From positions 62,001-126,000 of the forward strand of contig JAOANU010000021.1 in assembly GCA_034387635.1 (NCBI GenBank): 64,000 bases of DNA, given 5' to 3'. Position 1 is the stretch's first letter; every line of letters starts with the position of its first letter. Shown here in pieces: positions 21,091-33,503 of the stretch. A program made the position numbers and the translations under genes. This stretch comes from Rhodosporidiobolus odoratus. Lineage: Eukaryota; Basidiomycota; Microbotryomycetes; Sporidiobolales; Sporidiobolaceae. The notes beneath the pieces were generated by a model. The model saw nothing but the letters and a program-made list of their open reading frames with translations. It had not been told where the DNA came from and did no database searches.

Positions 21091-24000
21091 ATGTCGGACG
21101 GACAAAGGCCCGGGACGGCTTCTCGTCCTCGAACCGCTCGACCTCAAACTGCCTCTCTTGGCCAACCAGCAGTGTGGGAGGAAGACGAGTATGATGACGA
21201 CGATGACGATGTGGGCATGTTCTCCTTCGCCCGTCCCTCCACCGGCACCGACGCAGCAGCAAATCCTTCGACTCCTCCAGCAGGACCCGCATCGCCTCGC
21301 TCTCCCTACCACCATCCCTATTCTCCGTTCATGTTCGGCTTCTCAGCACACGGTCAGACCGGTCATGACATTTCCCCTACCGCCGCCGAGTTTGCGGAAC
21401 CCGTCCGACCGCAGACCGCCACCGCACCTCGAATCCCCCCTTCTTTATTCTCCCCCGCCGCAGCCTTCGCCTCCCAAGTTCAGGCTGGCTCTCACCATGC
21501 ACATCCCACCTCGTTCCAGCCGGATAGTCCAGAGCCTCAACCGGGGCCGCGGAAACGAGGCAGCTGGCAGTCGCCCGACAGCCCCAACCATATCGTAGGC
21601 AATCCTTACGAGCATCAGTTAGGCCGCGAGCCGTCGAGACGGACGAGCGATGGGAGCAGTCGAGATAAGGCCGATGCGCTGGCTTTGGAATGGGCGGATC
21701 GGCAGCGAGGCCTGCCCATAGGTATCGATGCAGACGGGCAGGCGTTCATGCTCAACGAACTCGGTCAGCCGCTTCGTCCTGTCGATACTCGGGAGGAGAA
21801 GATGCTGGCGGCGGCGCAACTGGGACAGTATGTCGACTATACGGAGGGCGGAGGCGCCTCTGTGAGGCAGAGCTACCAGGAGGAGGAAGAAGAAGACTCG
21901 CCTTTTCCGGAAGTTAGGGCGAGCGTCTCCAACATCGACGACCCGGAGATGCCCGTCCTGACCGTGCGAAGCTGGACCATCGGTTTGTTCTTCTCGGTCG
22001 TCATTTCCGCCGTCAACTGCTTCTTCTACCTGCGCTACCCCGCCCCCCTCATCACCCCCATCATCACTCAAGTTCTCTCGTACCCCCTCGGCAAGCTACT
22101 GGCACGCATCCTTCCGTACACTTCATGGAAGACGCCGCGGTGGCTGCAGCAATTAGGCGCCGACGAGACGTTCAGCTTCAACCCCGGCCCGTTCAACATT
22201 AAGGAGCACACCATCCTTGTCATCATGGCGAACGTTTCCACTGCTCCCGCCTTCGGATTGAACTTCTCCCTTGCTTCCGACAAGTACTATGGCGTTGCGC
22301 ATGGAGCAGGTTTCGACATCCTCCTCATCTTGACGACGCAGATGATCGGCTTTGGCGCCGCCGGTCTTCTGCGGCGTTTCCTGGTCTGGCCAGCAACTAT
22401 GGTCTGGCCGACAAACCTCGTTTTCTGTACGCTGCTCAACACGCTGCACGCAGAAGACGAGGACGACGAAAGTGGACCTTCAAGGTTCCGCTTTTTCCTG
22501 TACATCATAGCCGGCGCATTTTGTTGGTATTGGCTACCCGGTACGCTCTCCTCACTTCACTTGTTGTGCGGAAAAGGCTGAGCATCTTTGTTCACCATAG
22601 GCTTCCTCTTCGTCGCGCTCTCCGCCTTTTCCTGGGTTTGCTGGATCGCGCCAAGTAAGGTTTCATTTCATTGCTCAGATTCCGTTCGACAGATACTCAT
22701 ACGGGTTGTCTTACAGATAACGTCGTCGTCAACCAACTCTTTGGTGTCTCGTCGGGCCTCGGCATGGGTCTCTTCACCTTCGACTGGAGCCAAATCGCTT
22801 ACGTCGTCTCGCCGCTCGTCGTGCCGTGGTGGGCCGAAGTGAATGTCTTTGTTGCTTTCATCCTTGCATTCTGGTTGATTGCGCCGCTCATGTACTACAC
22901 TAACGTTCGTCCCCTCCCTTTCCTCCGATCTGTACAGAGATGAGCCACTGAACAATTTCTACCTTCGCAGGTCTGGAACAGCGCTTACCTTCCAATGTCC
23001 ACGTCATCCGTATTCGACCGGTACGGCGCGCCCTACAACACCTCCGCCGTTGTCGATTTGGCGCACATGAAGCTCAACGAAACAGCTTATCAGGAATACT
23101 CGCCTCTGTTCCTCCCCATCACGTACGCCACGGTCTACGGAGTGGCTCTCATGCTCAGCACCTCCGTCATCGTGCACACTGTGCTATATCACGGCAGAGA
23201 TGTCTGGAACCGCATCAAGCGCTTCAACGACAAGGAGGATGTGCACATGAAGCTCATGAAGAACTACCCAGAAGTGCCGGACTGGTGGTATTTTGCGTTC
23301 CTTGTCATCGCGTTCGGCATGAGCATCGTCACCATCGCCGTACGCCGTCTTTTTCTCCTCCTCGAGAGAAGGAAAGCTGACGTGTGATTCTCCTTCTCAG
23401 TGCTGGGACACACAGATGCCAGTATGGTCCGTCATCGTGGCCGTTGTCGTCGGATTGGTCTACATGCTTCCGGGCGGATTTGTCTTCGCAACTGCTAGCT
23501 ATCAAGTGTGTGATATTCTCTCGTTCGCTGCGTTGCGACAGGTCAATCTACTGATGATTTGCGTTATCCTGAAGATCTCCATCAACCTTATCGTCGAATT
23601 GTTCGCGGGCTACATCATTCCCGGTCTTCCTCTCGCCAACATGGTAAGACTGCTGTTTCGGTCTTCTTGCGCGCCCATTCGCCCGCAACTTACGAATGAC
23701 TCTCTCGCAGCTCTTCAAGGTGTATTCGTTACAAACCCTCGGCGTCGGCCTTACCTTTGTCCAGGATCTCAAGCTTGGTCACTACATGAAGATTCCGCCT
23801 CGTGCGACGTTCGCAGGTTCGACCGCATCCGCATGCTTTCTGTGGTCCTGCAACACTGACCTCCATTTGCGGCTACCAGTGCAAGTTATCGCAACGATTA
23901 TCACTTCCGTCGTGCAGGTGGGCGTCAAGCGTTGGCTCGAATCTGCCGTTCCCGATCTCTGTGCGCGCGACCAAAAATCGTTGCTCACCTGCCCATATGC

Positions 24001-24692
24001 CGAGGTGTACTATTCTTCCTCGATCGTCTGGTACGGATAACCTCGCCCCGCTCGCTCCGAACTTTTTCTACTTGCTCATACTTCCTCTTCCCGCAGGGGC
24101 TTGATCGGCCCCGCTCGTCAATTCAGTGTCGGTCAAGTATACAATCCCATCCTCTACTGGCTACTCGCCGGGGCCGTCCTCCCCGTCGTGACGTGGTCTC
24201 TGGCCAATCGGTACCCGAACAGCTGGGTTCGCTACATGAACGTGCCCGTCGCGCTCTCGGGAATCATGTTCATGCCGCCGGCCAGCGGAATCAACTACTC
24301 CTCGTGGTTCTTCGTCGGCTTCGTCTTCCGTGCGTCGCATTCTGAGCTATCCTGTACATGAGCAGCGTCTGATGCGTTCTTCCTGCAGAGTTCCTCATGC
24401 GGCGGCGCAACTTCCGCTGGTGGTCCAAGTACAACTTCGTCCTTTCCGCCGGCCTTGACGCCGGGACCATCTTAAGCGGCATCATCATCTTCCTCTGCGT
24501 CCAGCTGCCAAAACACGGGACTATCAGTGCGCTCTGCCTCGACTGCTTCTATTTTCTCTCGCAAGCTAATCGCTCTCTCTTTACCCAGGCGTCGATTGGT
24601 GGGGCAACAAGGTTTTCACGAAGACGTTGGATTGGGCTGGTGCATCGTACAAGACGCCCCCGGAGGAGGGGTTTGGGCCTGCGACATGGTGA
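21091..24692 (+). CDS. Oligopeptide transporter, OPT family
   Basis: Eleven exons in phase (21091-22540, 22601-22654, 22717-22904, 22971-23339, 23401-23505, 23542-23643, 23711-23816, 23880-24030, 24097-24329, 24389-24526, 24589-24692) give 999 residues. The first 290 residues are disordered with an acidic run (EEDEYDDDDDDVG). The membrane part begins at VLTVRSWTIGLFFSVVISAV and shows the OPT signatures NPGPFNIKEH and KIPPR (in GHYMKIPPRATF), with many hydrophobic helices (FLVIAFGMSIVTIA, LYWLLAGAVLPVVTWSLA). It ends with the typical WWGNKVFTKTLDW...GPATW. OPT proteins of this type import tetra- and pentapeptides or glutathione with protons at the plasma membrane. The long N-terminal extension is larger than in yeast OPT1/OPT2. 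It lies 860 bp downstream of the repeat peptide precursor in the same orientation. Confidence 0.95.
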
Positions 24693-25484
24693 GAGGGTCC
24701 AGCGCGCGAAGTTGTTGTTTTCCTTAGATAATCTGCTTTATCTGTGCCTTCTCGAAAAATTGTAAGTCGTCTTGGTTTGCTATATACCGCTCCCTCTTCG
24801 CAGTGCGCATACGAGTCTTGATCAGGGCTGCTCATGCTCGCTCCTCACCGATGCGTTCAGACCGCTTCAGAGAGATATAGCTCATTCTCTGCAAGTTCTT
24901 CGCAGCCTTGAGCTCGTACGCAAGCTTCCAAGCCTCATTCTGTGTACTATCCCTCCACCTGAGAAAACGGGGTCTTCGAATCTGCCGGCAACACCTAAGC
25001 TTGTTGGCAGTAACAGCGGGACAGAGCGATTCTATCCCCTCTTGAGCCGACTTGGCTACATGGCGGGCTGCCATTTACAATAGACCACAGTAAGTACTCC
25101 GTCTCGGTCAAAGAGGAAAGGCAAACAGGCGCACCGTGACCGTCATCTCACCATCATAGGCGCCCGTTGCACCTGGGGGCGGCGGTTCTTGCGAACGGCA
25201 CTGCATACCAGAAACCCAGTTAGATCAATCGCAGGGTAAAGGATGGAGGGAAGGCGACGTGCTGCTGATGCTAAGTAAACAACTGCAATCGTTGCTCATG
25301 TTGTGGTAGAGTCCGCTGCCGTCTTCGCCTCGTCGATAACGCTGGCGAGCCTTGACGCCTCAGGTATCTAGTAGCTGGCGAAGCGGAGGACCTCTAGCAT
25401 GCTGAATAAAGGGCAGTGTTGAAAGAGAAAGGACTGGGACTAACGCCAGAAATAGCTGGTGAACCACGGCCAAAGTGGAGAACC
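24693..25484. other. Convergent intergenic region
   Basis: About 0.8 kb between the OPT gene and the minus-strand regulator. It should hold the two 3'UTRs. No gene seen. Confidence 0.4.
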
Positions 25485-27518
25485 TCACGCAGCGAGCTCT
25501 GGAGGTCGACCTATTGCCCAGAGCGGCAGGTGATAGGGCTCGTAGGGGCCCAGTGCCATCGTGAAGCGGTGCACGAGGAAATAGGCTTGAATAGGACGAC
25601 TGTCCAACAATGCCTGCAGACAAGGTGAATCGGTGGAAGCTCTGAGAAGCGAGAGCCGCGAAATTCCTTACCAGCACTTGCGAAGTCACACATGCGAGTT
25701 CCGCTAGTTCTGCGAAAATGCGGCTGCAGCCCTCCTCGAAATGAGTCGCAGCTCGTGCACGATCGAGCGCCATCTGCGCGCCGAACATGGTGGCCAGCGC
25801 GAACAGGCGCACTTCCGAGAGGTTGTATACGTGGTACACCGGGTGCTTGTTGCGCAGCTCCAGTGGGAGGCGCAGATACCGAGGGTCTTCGAGAATTCCC
25901 GCGGGTTCTCGCGCGGCGCAGGCGATGAAGACGTTCACCCCCCCCTCCCCCGGAACTTGACGGCTTCGAGGAGGCGATCTCGTGGTGCGTAGACAAGGGT
26001 GTAGTTGAGCTGGTGAATCAAACTTGCGCAGCTTTCCCAGGCGAGCACGAGGTCGGGATGGCCGGAAGAGCGAAGAACGGGCTGGGGATCTAGGATAAAA
26101 CTCAGCGCGGCCGTAGGAAGGCGATGCAGCGTGACCGAGCGCAAGGCTTGTCTGAACACCCGAGAGTGGTCGGCAGGCGATAAAGCAGTTGCTCAGTCCA
26201 GAGTAAGCGAGGTTCGCAGTTCGTCGCGCTGGGGGTGCGAGTTCTGCTGATTACGAGGAAGAACGGTTCAAGGGGACAGCTACACGCACCAGAAGTCCTG
26301 GCACTGCGGATTCAAGTAGTTCCCTCGCTTCCTTCCCAATGTTTGGCTCGGCTAGCAGTTTGATCCCCGTTAGCGCGAGATCCCGCAAAATTCTGTGCTT
26401 CTCCTCCATCGCAACACCTAACAGCGGTTCGATGGCCATCCACATCAGCAGAAGGTGCTCAGTCGCCCTGTTTACGTTATCGACCTCGTTTGATCTGAAG
26501 TTTGTCCACGCGTTCGAGCAGATGCTGTGCTGTACAGGCGACTGGCACTTGTCGAAGGCGTACCACGAAGATGGAGGAGTGGAGAGGAACGTCTTGGGCG
26601 GTTTGAACGGCGTCCAGGCTGGGGAAATCGAGGGTTAAACCGAAGATGGACTGCGAGAGTTTTGTCAGTGTGATATGCTGAGAGAAAAGGCAATAGCTCA
26701 CAGAATGCGTAGAGAACTGTGCGCCGCAATGGAGATACACAGGTGCGAGAAGCTTTGTTGCAAAAGGGAGTCAGACTCGAATAGCCGTAGCCTACGAGAC
26801 TGCCGACAGCTGAAGTTGAGCATCTCGAAAAAAGCGCACTTCGTTTTCGATGGCCATTTCGGAGGTCTTCCCCTGACCGTCTGACAAGCGTTTATCAAAA
26901 TCGCTGACCGAGCCGAGTGTTCCGAAGGGCATGGCAGCGGAAAAATAGAGAGAGGCTGATTAGAGCAAAGTAGGTTAGTCGAGAAGCCCTCCGGTAGTCC
27001 GGACAAGACACGCACTCTGGACGAGGTGCAAGGTCAGGGCATAGGAAAGATGTGTCCGCATCTGCTGAGCGCCAGGAGAACTAGGTCCAATTGAATCGAG
27101 CTGCTCTTCCTGCTTGGGAAGAAAAGGCATCGAGCCATCTTCTCGATACTTCCTAACAACGCTCTTCGCGCGTCTGCGGCGCGAACTAAGGAGGATCAGA
27201 GCGACCTCGCGATTGGTCAGGTAGGCGGACACGCACCGTTGATGTCCCGAGCAAGGTGCCACCCTACAAACACCTCTCGCAGTCCCTTCCGCCCCCTAGC
27301 CACCGTTACACTCGCCTGATCCGCCTACAACCCGCACAGGGTACCGCCCGAGTGAGTTGTCCGTCCTTCCGTCCAACCTCGCGCTTTTTCGTGTTGCTGT
27401 TCTGAAGCTGGTTCGGAGCGTTGGCGGAGGAAAGCTCCAGACTTGACGACCCGACGCTCGTAGCCATAGTCGATGGGGTGCTAGCTAGCGTAGTTTGAGT
27501 CTGGTGTGAGGGATCCAT
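25485..27518 (-). pseudogene. Zn2Cys6-type regulator paralog A, zinc cluster disrupted
   Basis: Multi-exon minus-strand gene from the ATG at 27518 (MDPSHQTQTTLASTPSTMAT) to a stop at 25485-25487. It is a paralog of the gene at 28218-30367: both share FLPKQEEQL[D/E]SIGPSSPG, THLSYALTLHLVQS, a helix with EPL.G...EKHR.L, and a C-terminal LFA/FEEG...AELAELA segment typical of helical fungal regulators. The N-terminus runs into PCAGCRRIRRV at 27300-27340, the first half of a Zn2Cys6 cluster. After that the frame breaks: TAA and TAG stops follow, and the second half (DCERC) is in another frame, with the continuation (PCSGHQR) in a third. Compared with copy B the spacing differs by 1-2 nt at three places. 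The downstream intron and exons look intact. It may be a recent pseudogene, or the sequence may hold errors here; a non-zinc isoform started further downstream is also possible. Confidence 0.6.
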
Positions 27519-28217
27519 CGCTCATTTGGTCTCACTCCAGCATCAAGAGAAGCGCAGTTCAGCGGACGAGAAAGACAAGGTACCGGCGCGCGCGCCGGCG
27601 CGCCGGCGCGCCGGCGGGCGGGATGAACGTTCACTCCGCCACCTCTTCGCCTCTTTCTGGCTTCTCGGTAAAGATCGCGAACAGCCCTCACCATATACAG
27701 AAGCGAACTACTCGTCTAAGTCCGTACGCGAGGTTGCAGAGTGGTAGAAAACGACAACAAAACTAGGACCAGTAAGAAGAGTATAATACAGCCGACATTG
27801 ACCTGCCGAGCTGCCGAGAATGAGTGGCTGTGACATTGAAGGTGCGGCGATGCTACAAGGAGGAAGGCCAACTCGTACTGAAGCCTTACCGGGGGATCGC
27901 TCAATCTTCTTCTTCCACCTTTATCCGGCCTGCGACACTCAGGCCTGTTGGTTGCTGAACGTTAGCGCCACTCTTGGAGGAAACAGCGGCAGCGTACGTT
28001 CGGCGACACGCAGGGGAAGCTAAACGGATGTGGGGATCGAGACGGGGTTGTCGATTTCTTCGCTCGCTCGAGAACGTCGACAAGCTTTATCGCATCGGGG
28101 TTGCAATAACTTGCGAAGCGTACGGAATCGAGCAATCTGCGCAGGTCAGATTCAGGTCAGCGCGTAAAGGTGGCTACAAGGCCAGGAGAAGGTACTAACT
28201 TCTCCCGTTTGTTCGGG
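27519..28217. other. Intergenic between the two regulator paralogs
   Basis: About 0.7 kb: the promoter side of paralog A and the 3' side of paralog B. It contains a GGCGCGCC-rich palindromic repeat at 27584-27622. No gene recognised. Confidence 0.4.
27584..27622. repeat. GC-only palindromic repeat (GGCGCGCC units)
   Basis: About 39 bases of pure G/C made of overlapping CCGGCGCG/GGCGCGCC units, self-complementary, about 65 bp upstream of the paralog A start. It could form a stable hairpin or Z-DNA-prone tract. Confidence 0.8.
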
Positions 28218-30367
28218 TTAGCGAACGCCCATTCCGATAGCGACTCTGTCGACAGTGGCAACAGCGCCCATGTAACTCGTTGGGAGACGAAGTGCGCATC
28301 CATCGGTAGGCGATTCAGAAGATTCTGGCGAGAAACCCGGGATAAGTGACGCTAGCCAGGAACATGCCTGTGAAGCCGAGTAGAAAGAACTCGCCAACGT
28401 CAGGGCCGCCAAATCTGCAAGCTCGCTCAGCTCTGCCGCTAATCGCCATCTCCCTTCTTCAAGCATGCTTGTCGGTGCAGCCCGTCTCTGCAAAGCCATG
28501 AACGCGGCGTTCAAGGTGTCGAACGCGAAGAGGCGGAGAACGCAGAGGCTTTGAACGGTTTGAGCAGGACGCCTAAAACGCGATTTCGGCAATCGACTGT
28601 AGAGCGGGTTGTCGAGGATCCGCGACACCTCGTGAGTAATGTATGCGTGAAAGGTATCGAGGCTGTGCCATATGTACTCGACGGCGGGGAGGACCCGGTT
28701 GCATGGGGCATAGGCGAGAACGGAATTGAGTTGGTGAAGGTATAGGTCACAAGTATCGTAGGCACGCTCGAGATCGGGATGGGGTGTGGGACGAGGAATC
28801 GGATCCGGGTCGAGGAGGAAATCCACGATAACGGAGTCTGACCATGCGTAGAGGCGCTGCTGCTGTCGCAAGGGCGTAAAAATGCTTCGGTGCTGTGCCG
28901 GTGAGCTGCAAAGCATAATGCAAGCCGCCAATGCCGGAAGCGGACGACGAGGCAAGCATAGGGAAGGAATGGTAGTCCAGCAAGGCCGAAGTAGTAGTCA
29001 GTCAGGGAAAGGGCGCATCTGCCGTTAAGCTGAATGAGGACGGGAGCGCACATGCTAGACGTCACACCTAGCAGAACAGAGTACCGGATCTCGTCACGCT
29101 GCGAGACAGAAATGTCAGTTCCGGACAGAAAGGCAGCCCGTGAGACACGAACCGCTAGTCCCTGCAAGGCAAAAGCGAGTCCATCCGCTGGGGTTTCCGT
29201 CAGGCCCGAGCGGTCCAGCAGCCGCATTCCGCTCGCAACAAGCCGCCCTAGCAAGCGATGCTTCTCCCACGACAGGCTGCCAGCCAGCGGTTCCAAGGCT
29301 AACCAGCACAGAGCGAGCTTATCGATTGCGGCCTCGTCGGAGGGACCTCCAACGTCGAGCTTGTCGATGAGGGCGAGCAGCTCATCAATGATGCATCGCA
29401 GCGGCGATTGTCGGAACTCGGCGACGCAGATTGAGGTATGCGGTAGCAAGTCGGATGACGTGGAGATATCGAGAAAGCTTGGGACGGAGAGGCCGGAGCC
29501 AATGATTGCCTAGGGAGAAAGGCCCAAGGGTCTCAGCATATGGTCACACGGTAGAGGGGGACGATACAGCGGGAGGGCGTACGGAGTGATTCGTGAATTG
29601 CGTACCAAAATACTTGTAGACGGAGATAAGCAACTACATCACGAAGAGTCAGCTCAGGTATAGAAGAGAGAAAGCGATTCGCAAGTAACCTCGTGTTCAG
29701 CGGACAGCCCGTGAGTTCGGCCTTCCTGTGCCTCAATCCTACCCACAAAGTCGCCGAATTTCAGACCGCTGAAATACATCGAGGAGGATAGTCGTTCGCA
29801 AGCTGAAGAGAAGGAAAGGAAGAAAACCCAAACATGAGCAGATGACGGAAGTGGACTACAAGCGAAAACACACACTTTGGACGAGATGTAAAGTCAGGGC
29901 GTACGAAAGATGTGTGTTCATCCACTGTGCACCAGGAGAGGACGGGCCGATAGACTCGAGCTGCTCTTCCTGCTTGGGAAGAAAAGGCGCTGACCCGTTG
30001 GCCGGACGTCGTTCTAGTGCACGTTCTGCCTGCCTTCTGCTCGGTACTCGACTGTCAGTACATGACTGTGCGGCGGTACACAAGCTAGAGCTGACCGTTG
30101 CGGTCCCGAGCAACACTTTCCACTTTTTGTGCACCTCTCGCAGTCGCTCTTCCCGTCGACCCATCGACATACCTTTCGCACTCGCCGACAACCAGCGCAA
30201 GGGATCGTTCTCGGTGGTTGCTTGACCAGGTCGTTGGGGGTTCCGGTGCCTCCGGCTGCTCTGGGCGGGGCGGAAAAAGGGGTCTTGCTGAAGGAGGCGT
30301 GGACATGAGTAGGTCAAAGGCGGCTTTGCAGTCGAGCAGCGGTACAAGCGTGGTCATATGGGAGCAT
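28218..30367 (-). CDS. Zn2Cys6 fungal-type transcription factor, paralog B
   Basis: The zinc cluster is intact at 30110-30199: PCAGCRRVRKVCRWVDGKS then DCERCTKSGKCC, which fits CX2CX6CX8CX2CX6C. It continues across an intron (donor GTCAGC) into RRQAERALERRPANG, FLPKQEEQLESIGPSSPG and THLSYALTLHLVQ, then a long helical region (LALEPLAGSLSWEKHRLLGR, FHAYITHEVSRILDNPLY) down to the stop at 28218. Zn2Cys6 proteins bind CGG-type DNA half-sites and regulate metabolism in the nucleus; the target is unknown. The first exon is uncertain: no ATG lies in the zinc-cluster frame before a stop, so I propose a start at 30367 (MLPYDHA) spliced to an acceptor near 30261, which closes in phase. Extent and exon count are approximate. 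Tandem with the damaged paralog A. Confidence 0.7.
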
Positions 30368-31174
30368 TCGAACGGCGTAGAAAGCGAGCAACGGCGGAAC
30401 GAAAGTCGGAAGATCCGGGCGAAGCTCTGCGGAAGCGGTGTCTCGTCGTCCCAGCATGGTGAGGTCGGTATCCTCGCTGACAAGCAAATCGGAGCTGCAG
30501 CAAAACCCAAACTCGGGTAGGAAATTACTGCAGCCTCGTGCGGAGAGATATATAGAGCGACAAGCGGACGTTGGTGTCTATCTCTTCAAGCGTGGATCGA
30601 GCAGGAATCGGCTTTGGCAAGCCCAGTAAATACGGGAAAGCCTTCTGAGAACGATGTGTGTCGTTTCTTGCTGTAGACACGAAGTGACACCAGCTGCAAA
30701 GCAAACGTATTGCATTAGAGTTGAGTTTGTATTCTCTCCTTGACCTCCTTACCTTCGCTTCAACTCGACCCGTCTCGCTCATCGCTAGCTTCTGGGTACA
30801 CGAACACTACTACCCGACACTACCAATCTCTCACAGTGTATGTGGACGTCCTTCCGACTCTCGCCGTGTTGGTTCACAAAGCGAAGTGGGGGAGAATGTT
30901 ATGGGGATACGCACACGCTTTTGAAGAACAGCTCGCGCGGTGGTACAGCGACGCGGTATGCGCACTAGACGGCTATCGGAGGGCAGACCGTCAGCAGCGA
31001 CCTCTTGCGGGGATCATGAAGGGCGGATCGAATGAGGGTTGAGCGATGAGCGGGCTGGCCGTGGGCAGCAATGGTGGCGACAATTGGGTCACAAACAGCC
31101 TGCGTGAATCTACGGTGTGCTCTTACTAACAAGCGATATTAACTTGGCCTTGCGAATGATTTGAAGAACCCACC
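30368..31174. other. Divergent intergenic region upstream of ATG8
   Basis: About 0.8 kb between the start regions of paralog B and ATG8. It may contain upstream exons or leader of the regulator. A CT-rich stretch lies near 30735. No gene supported. Confidence 0.4.
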
Positions 31175-32013
<839 letters not shown>

Positions 32014-33503
32014 GCGCTGTCCCGCAAGTCCTGTCGATCAGCCACTCCTCCTTCCGCGTCTCCTTTCGAACTTTCGTCTTTCTCCCATCTCCTTCTCCTT
32101 TGTTCGTCTTTGCCCAACTTAGTCTTTGTCGCCTCGCTTTTGCCTCGACTCTCATCGCCTCGTTACTCTTCCGCTTTGGGTGTAGTTGTACTCTCTCTTG
32201 CTCGAGTGCCTGTTCTGCCGTATGCCCGTGGCCCGCCTGCAGAGAACGTCTTCCTGCCGTAATCTTGATCGCGATTCCTGTACTCACAGACTCTTACGCT
32301 CACCGAGCTGAACTCCAACCGACCCTGGCAGGGGCTTTCGCATCAGTTTTTGCAGCATGCCACCTTGGTTGCCTCCAGTCCCCTCGAACAGATGGGGCAG
32401 CTGGACTGTCGACCACACCAGAGGGGTAGTTTGTCTTCGCCCGTTATCTTCACGAGGGGCCATAGATTGACCTTATTCTTTGCGCAGAGCAGGAAAAAGA
32501 AAAAAAGAAAAAGAAAAAACACGAAGGCAGTTTGACCATCGTGTCGACTTGCCCAATGAGGGTCACCCGCCAGCAGTACGGTGAGCACTGAAGTCGACAG
32601 CGGAGCATACTAGCCAGGGCGCTGCTCCGCGCTTGTAGGCTTCGGTAGTCCGACGACTACGGGAGGTGGGAGGTGCCCGCTCGCTGGTCGTGTATACGTT
32701 CCCGTTTGGGCGCGGAGGGGTAGAATGGGGACGGCGGCATCGCCTCGGGCCGCACATACCTTGCCACCTTGCACTGTCGCTGCAGAGCTTGGCGTTTCGA
32801 AGTTCTAACCCAGGCAAGTCAGCTTGACCTTCCTAACTCCGCTTTCATTCACTCGAATGCCAGCCGCTCCTGCTCCGCAAATCGTCAAGACGGACAGCCT
32901 GCCCCTCGACAAGAAGAAGTCCCTCCTCCCCGCCGTCTTGATCGTCGGACAGGTCAAGCCCTTTTCTCCTTGCTCTTTCTCGCGCAACGTCGACGGTTGA
33001 ACCCTCACCCTTGCGCCGTACGGTTCCCACCTTTACGCTACCTCTGCGGTTCTGACGAGATGAGTCGATCCGGCGACCCGCCGAGGTGGCTTCGGGTGGA
33101 GGAAATGAAGAGGACTGGGGGACGAAGCGGAGAAGGGACGAAAAGAAAAGCCTCGGGCTAACTCTGATTCGCTCAGCTCGTTGGCTGCCAGTCCCAAGAG
33201 TCCGAACGGAAGCTGCTGCGAGAGCTGAAAAAGCACGTGTTCAGCCAGCAGCAGCTGAGTCAAGGTTACCGACTTGTTCGCTGAAGGTATCGAAGTCACA
33301 AGTAACGCAAACATCATGGCACAGAAGGACAATATACACAACAACACAATTGGCGGGGACGTACACAGCCTCAGATAGTATACTTGAACTCGGGTGCCCT
33401 GTTCCGTCAAGAAAGGAAACAGGAGAGTTATCAGCGCTCTCTCCCGTTCTTGTTCCCCACAGCGTAGCGCCCCACCACGACATACCAAAAGAAAAGCAAG
33501 GGC
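32014..33503. other. Intergenic with an ATG8 exon relic
   Basis: About 1.5 kb between ATG8 and the 3' end of the transporter. It contains an A-rich tract (32495-32520) and the ATG8 exon-3-like fragment at 32866-32996. Other frames lack support. The last 300 bases are probably the transporter 3'UTR. Confidence 0.4.
32866..32996 (+). pseudogene. ATG8 exon 3 fragment (relic)
   Basis: The translation VKTDSLPLDKKKSLLPAVLI followed by VGQ parallels ATG8 exon 3 ([20 protein letters not shown] then VGQ). The similarity continues into the intron: both read gt.a.gcc.ttttctccttg.tctttctc after the donor position, followed by a gtcga(t/c) match. The donor in the relic is GTCAAG. No matches to exons 1, 2 or 4-7 were found nearby, so it is a partial duplicate, not a second gene. 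Confidence 0.75.

Noticed and set aside
19060..24692. Peptide gene as a dikaritin-type RiPP cluster
   Set aside because: No UstY (DUF3328) oxidase, tyrosinase or methyltransferase gene is visible nearby; only a transporter adjoins.
27590..27620. GGCGCGCC block as a cloning (AscI) artefact
   Set aside because: Several overlapping units in natural context without any vector sequence around them.
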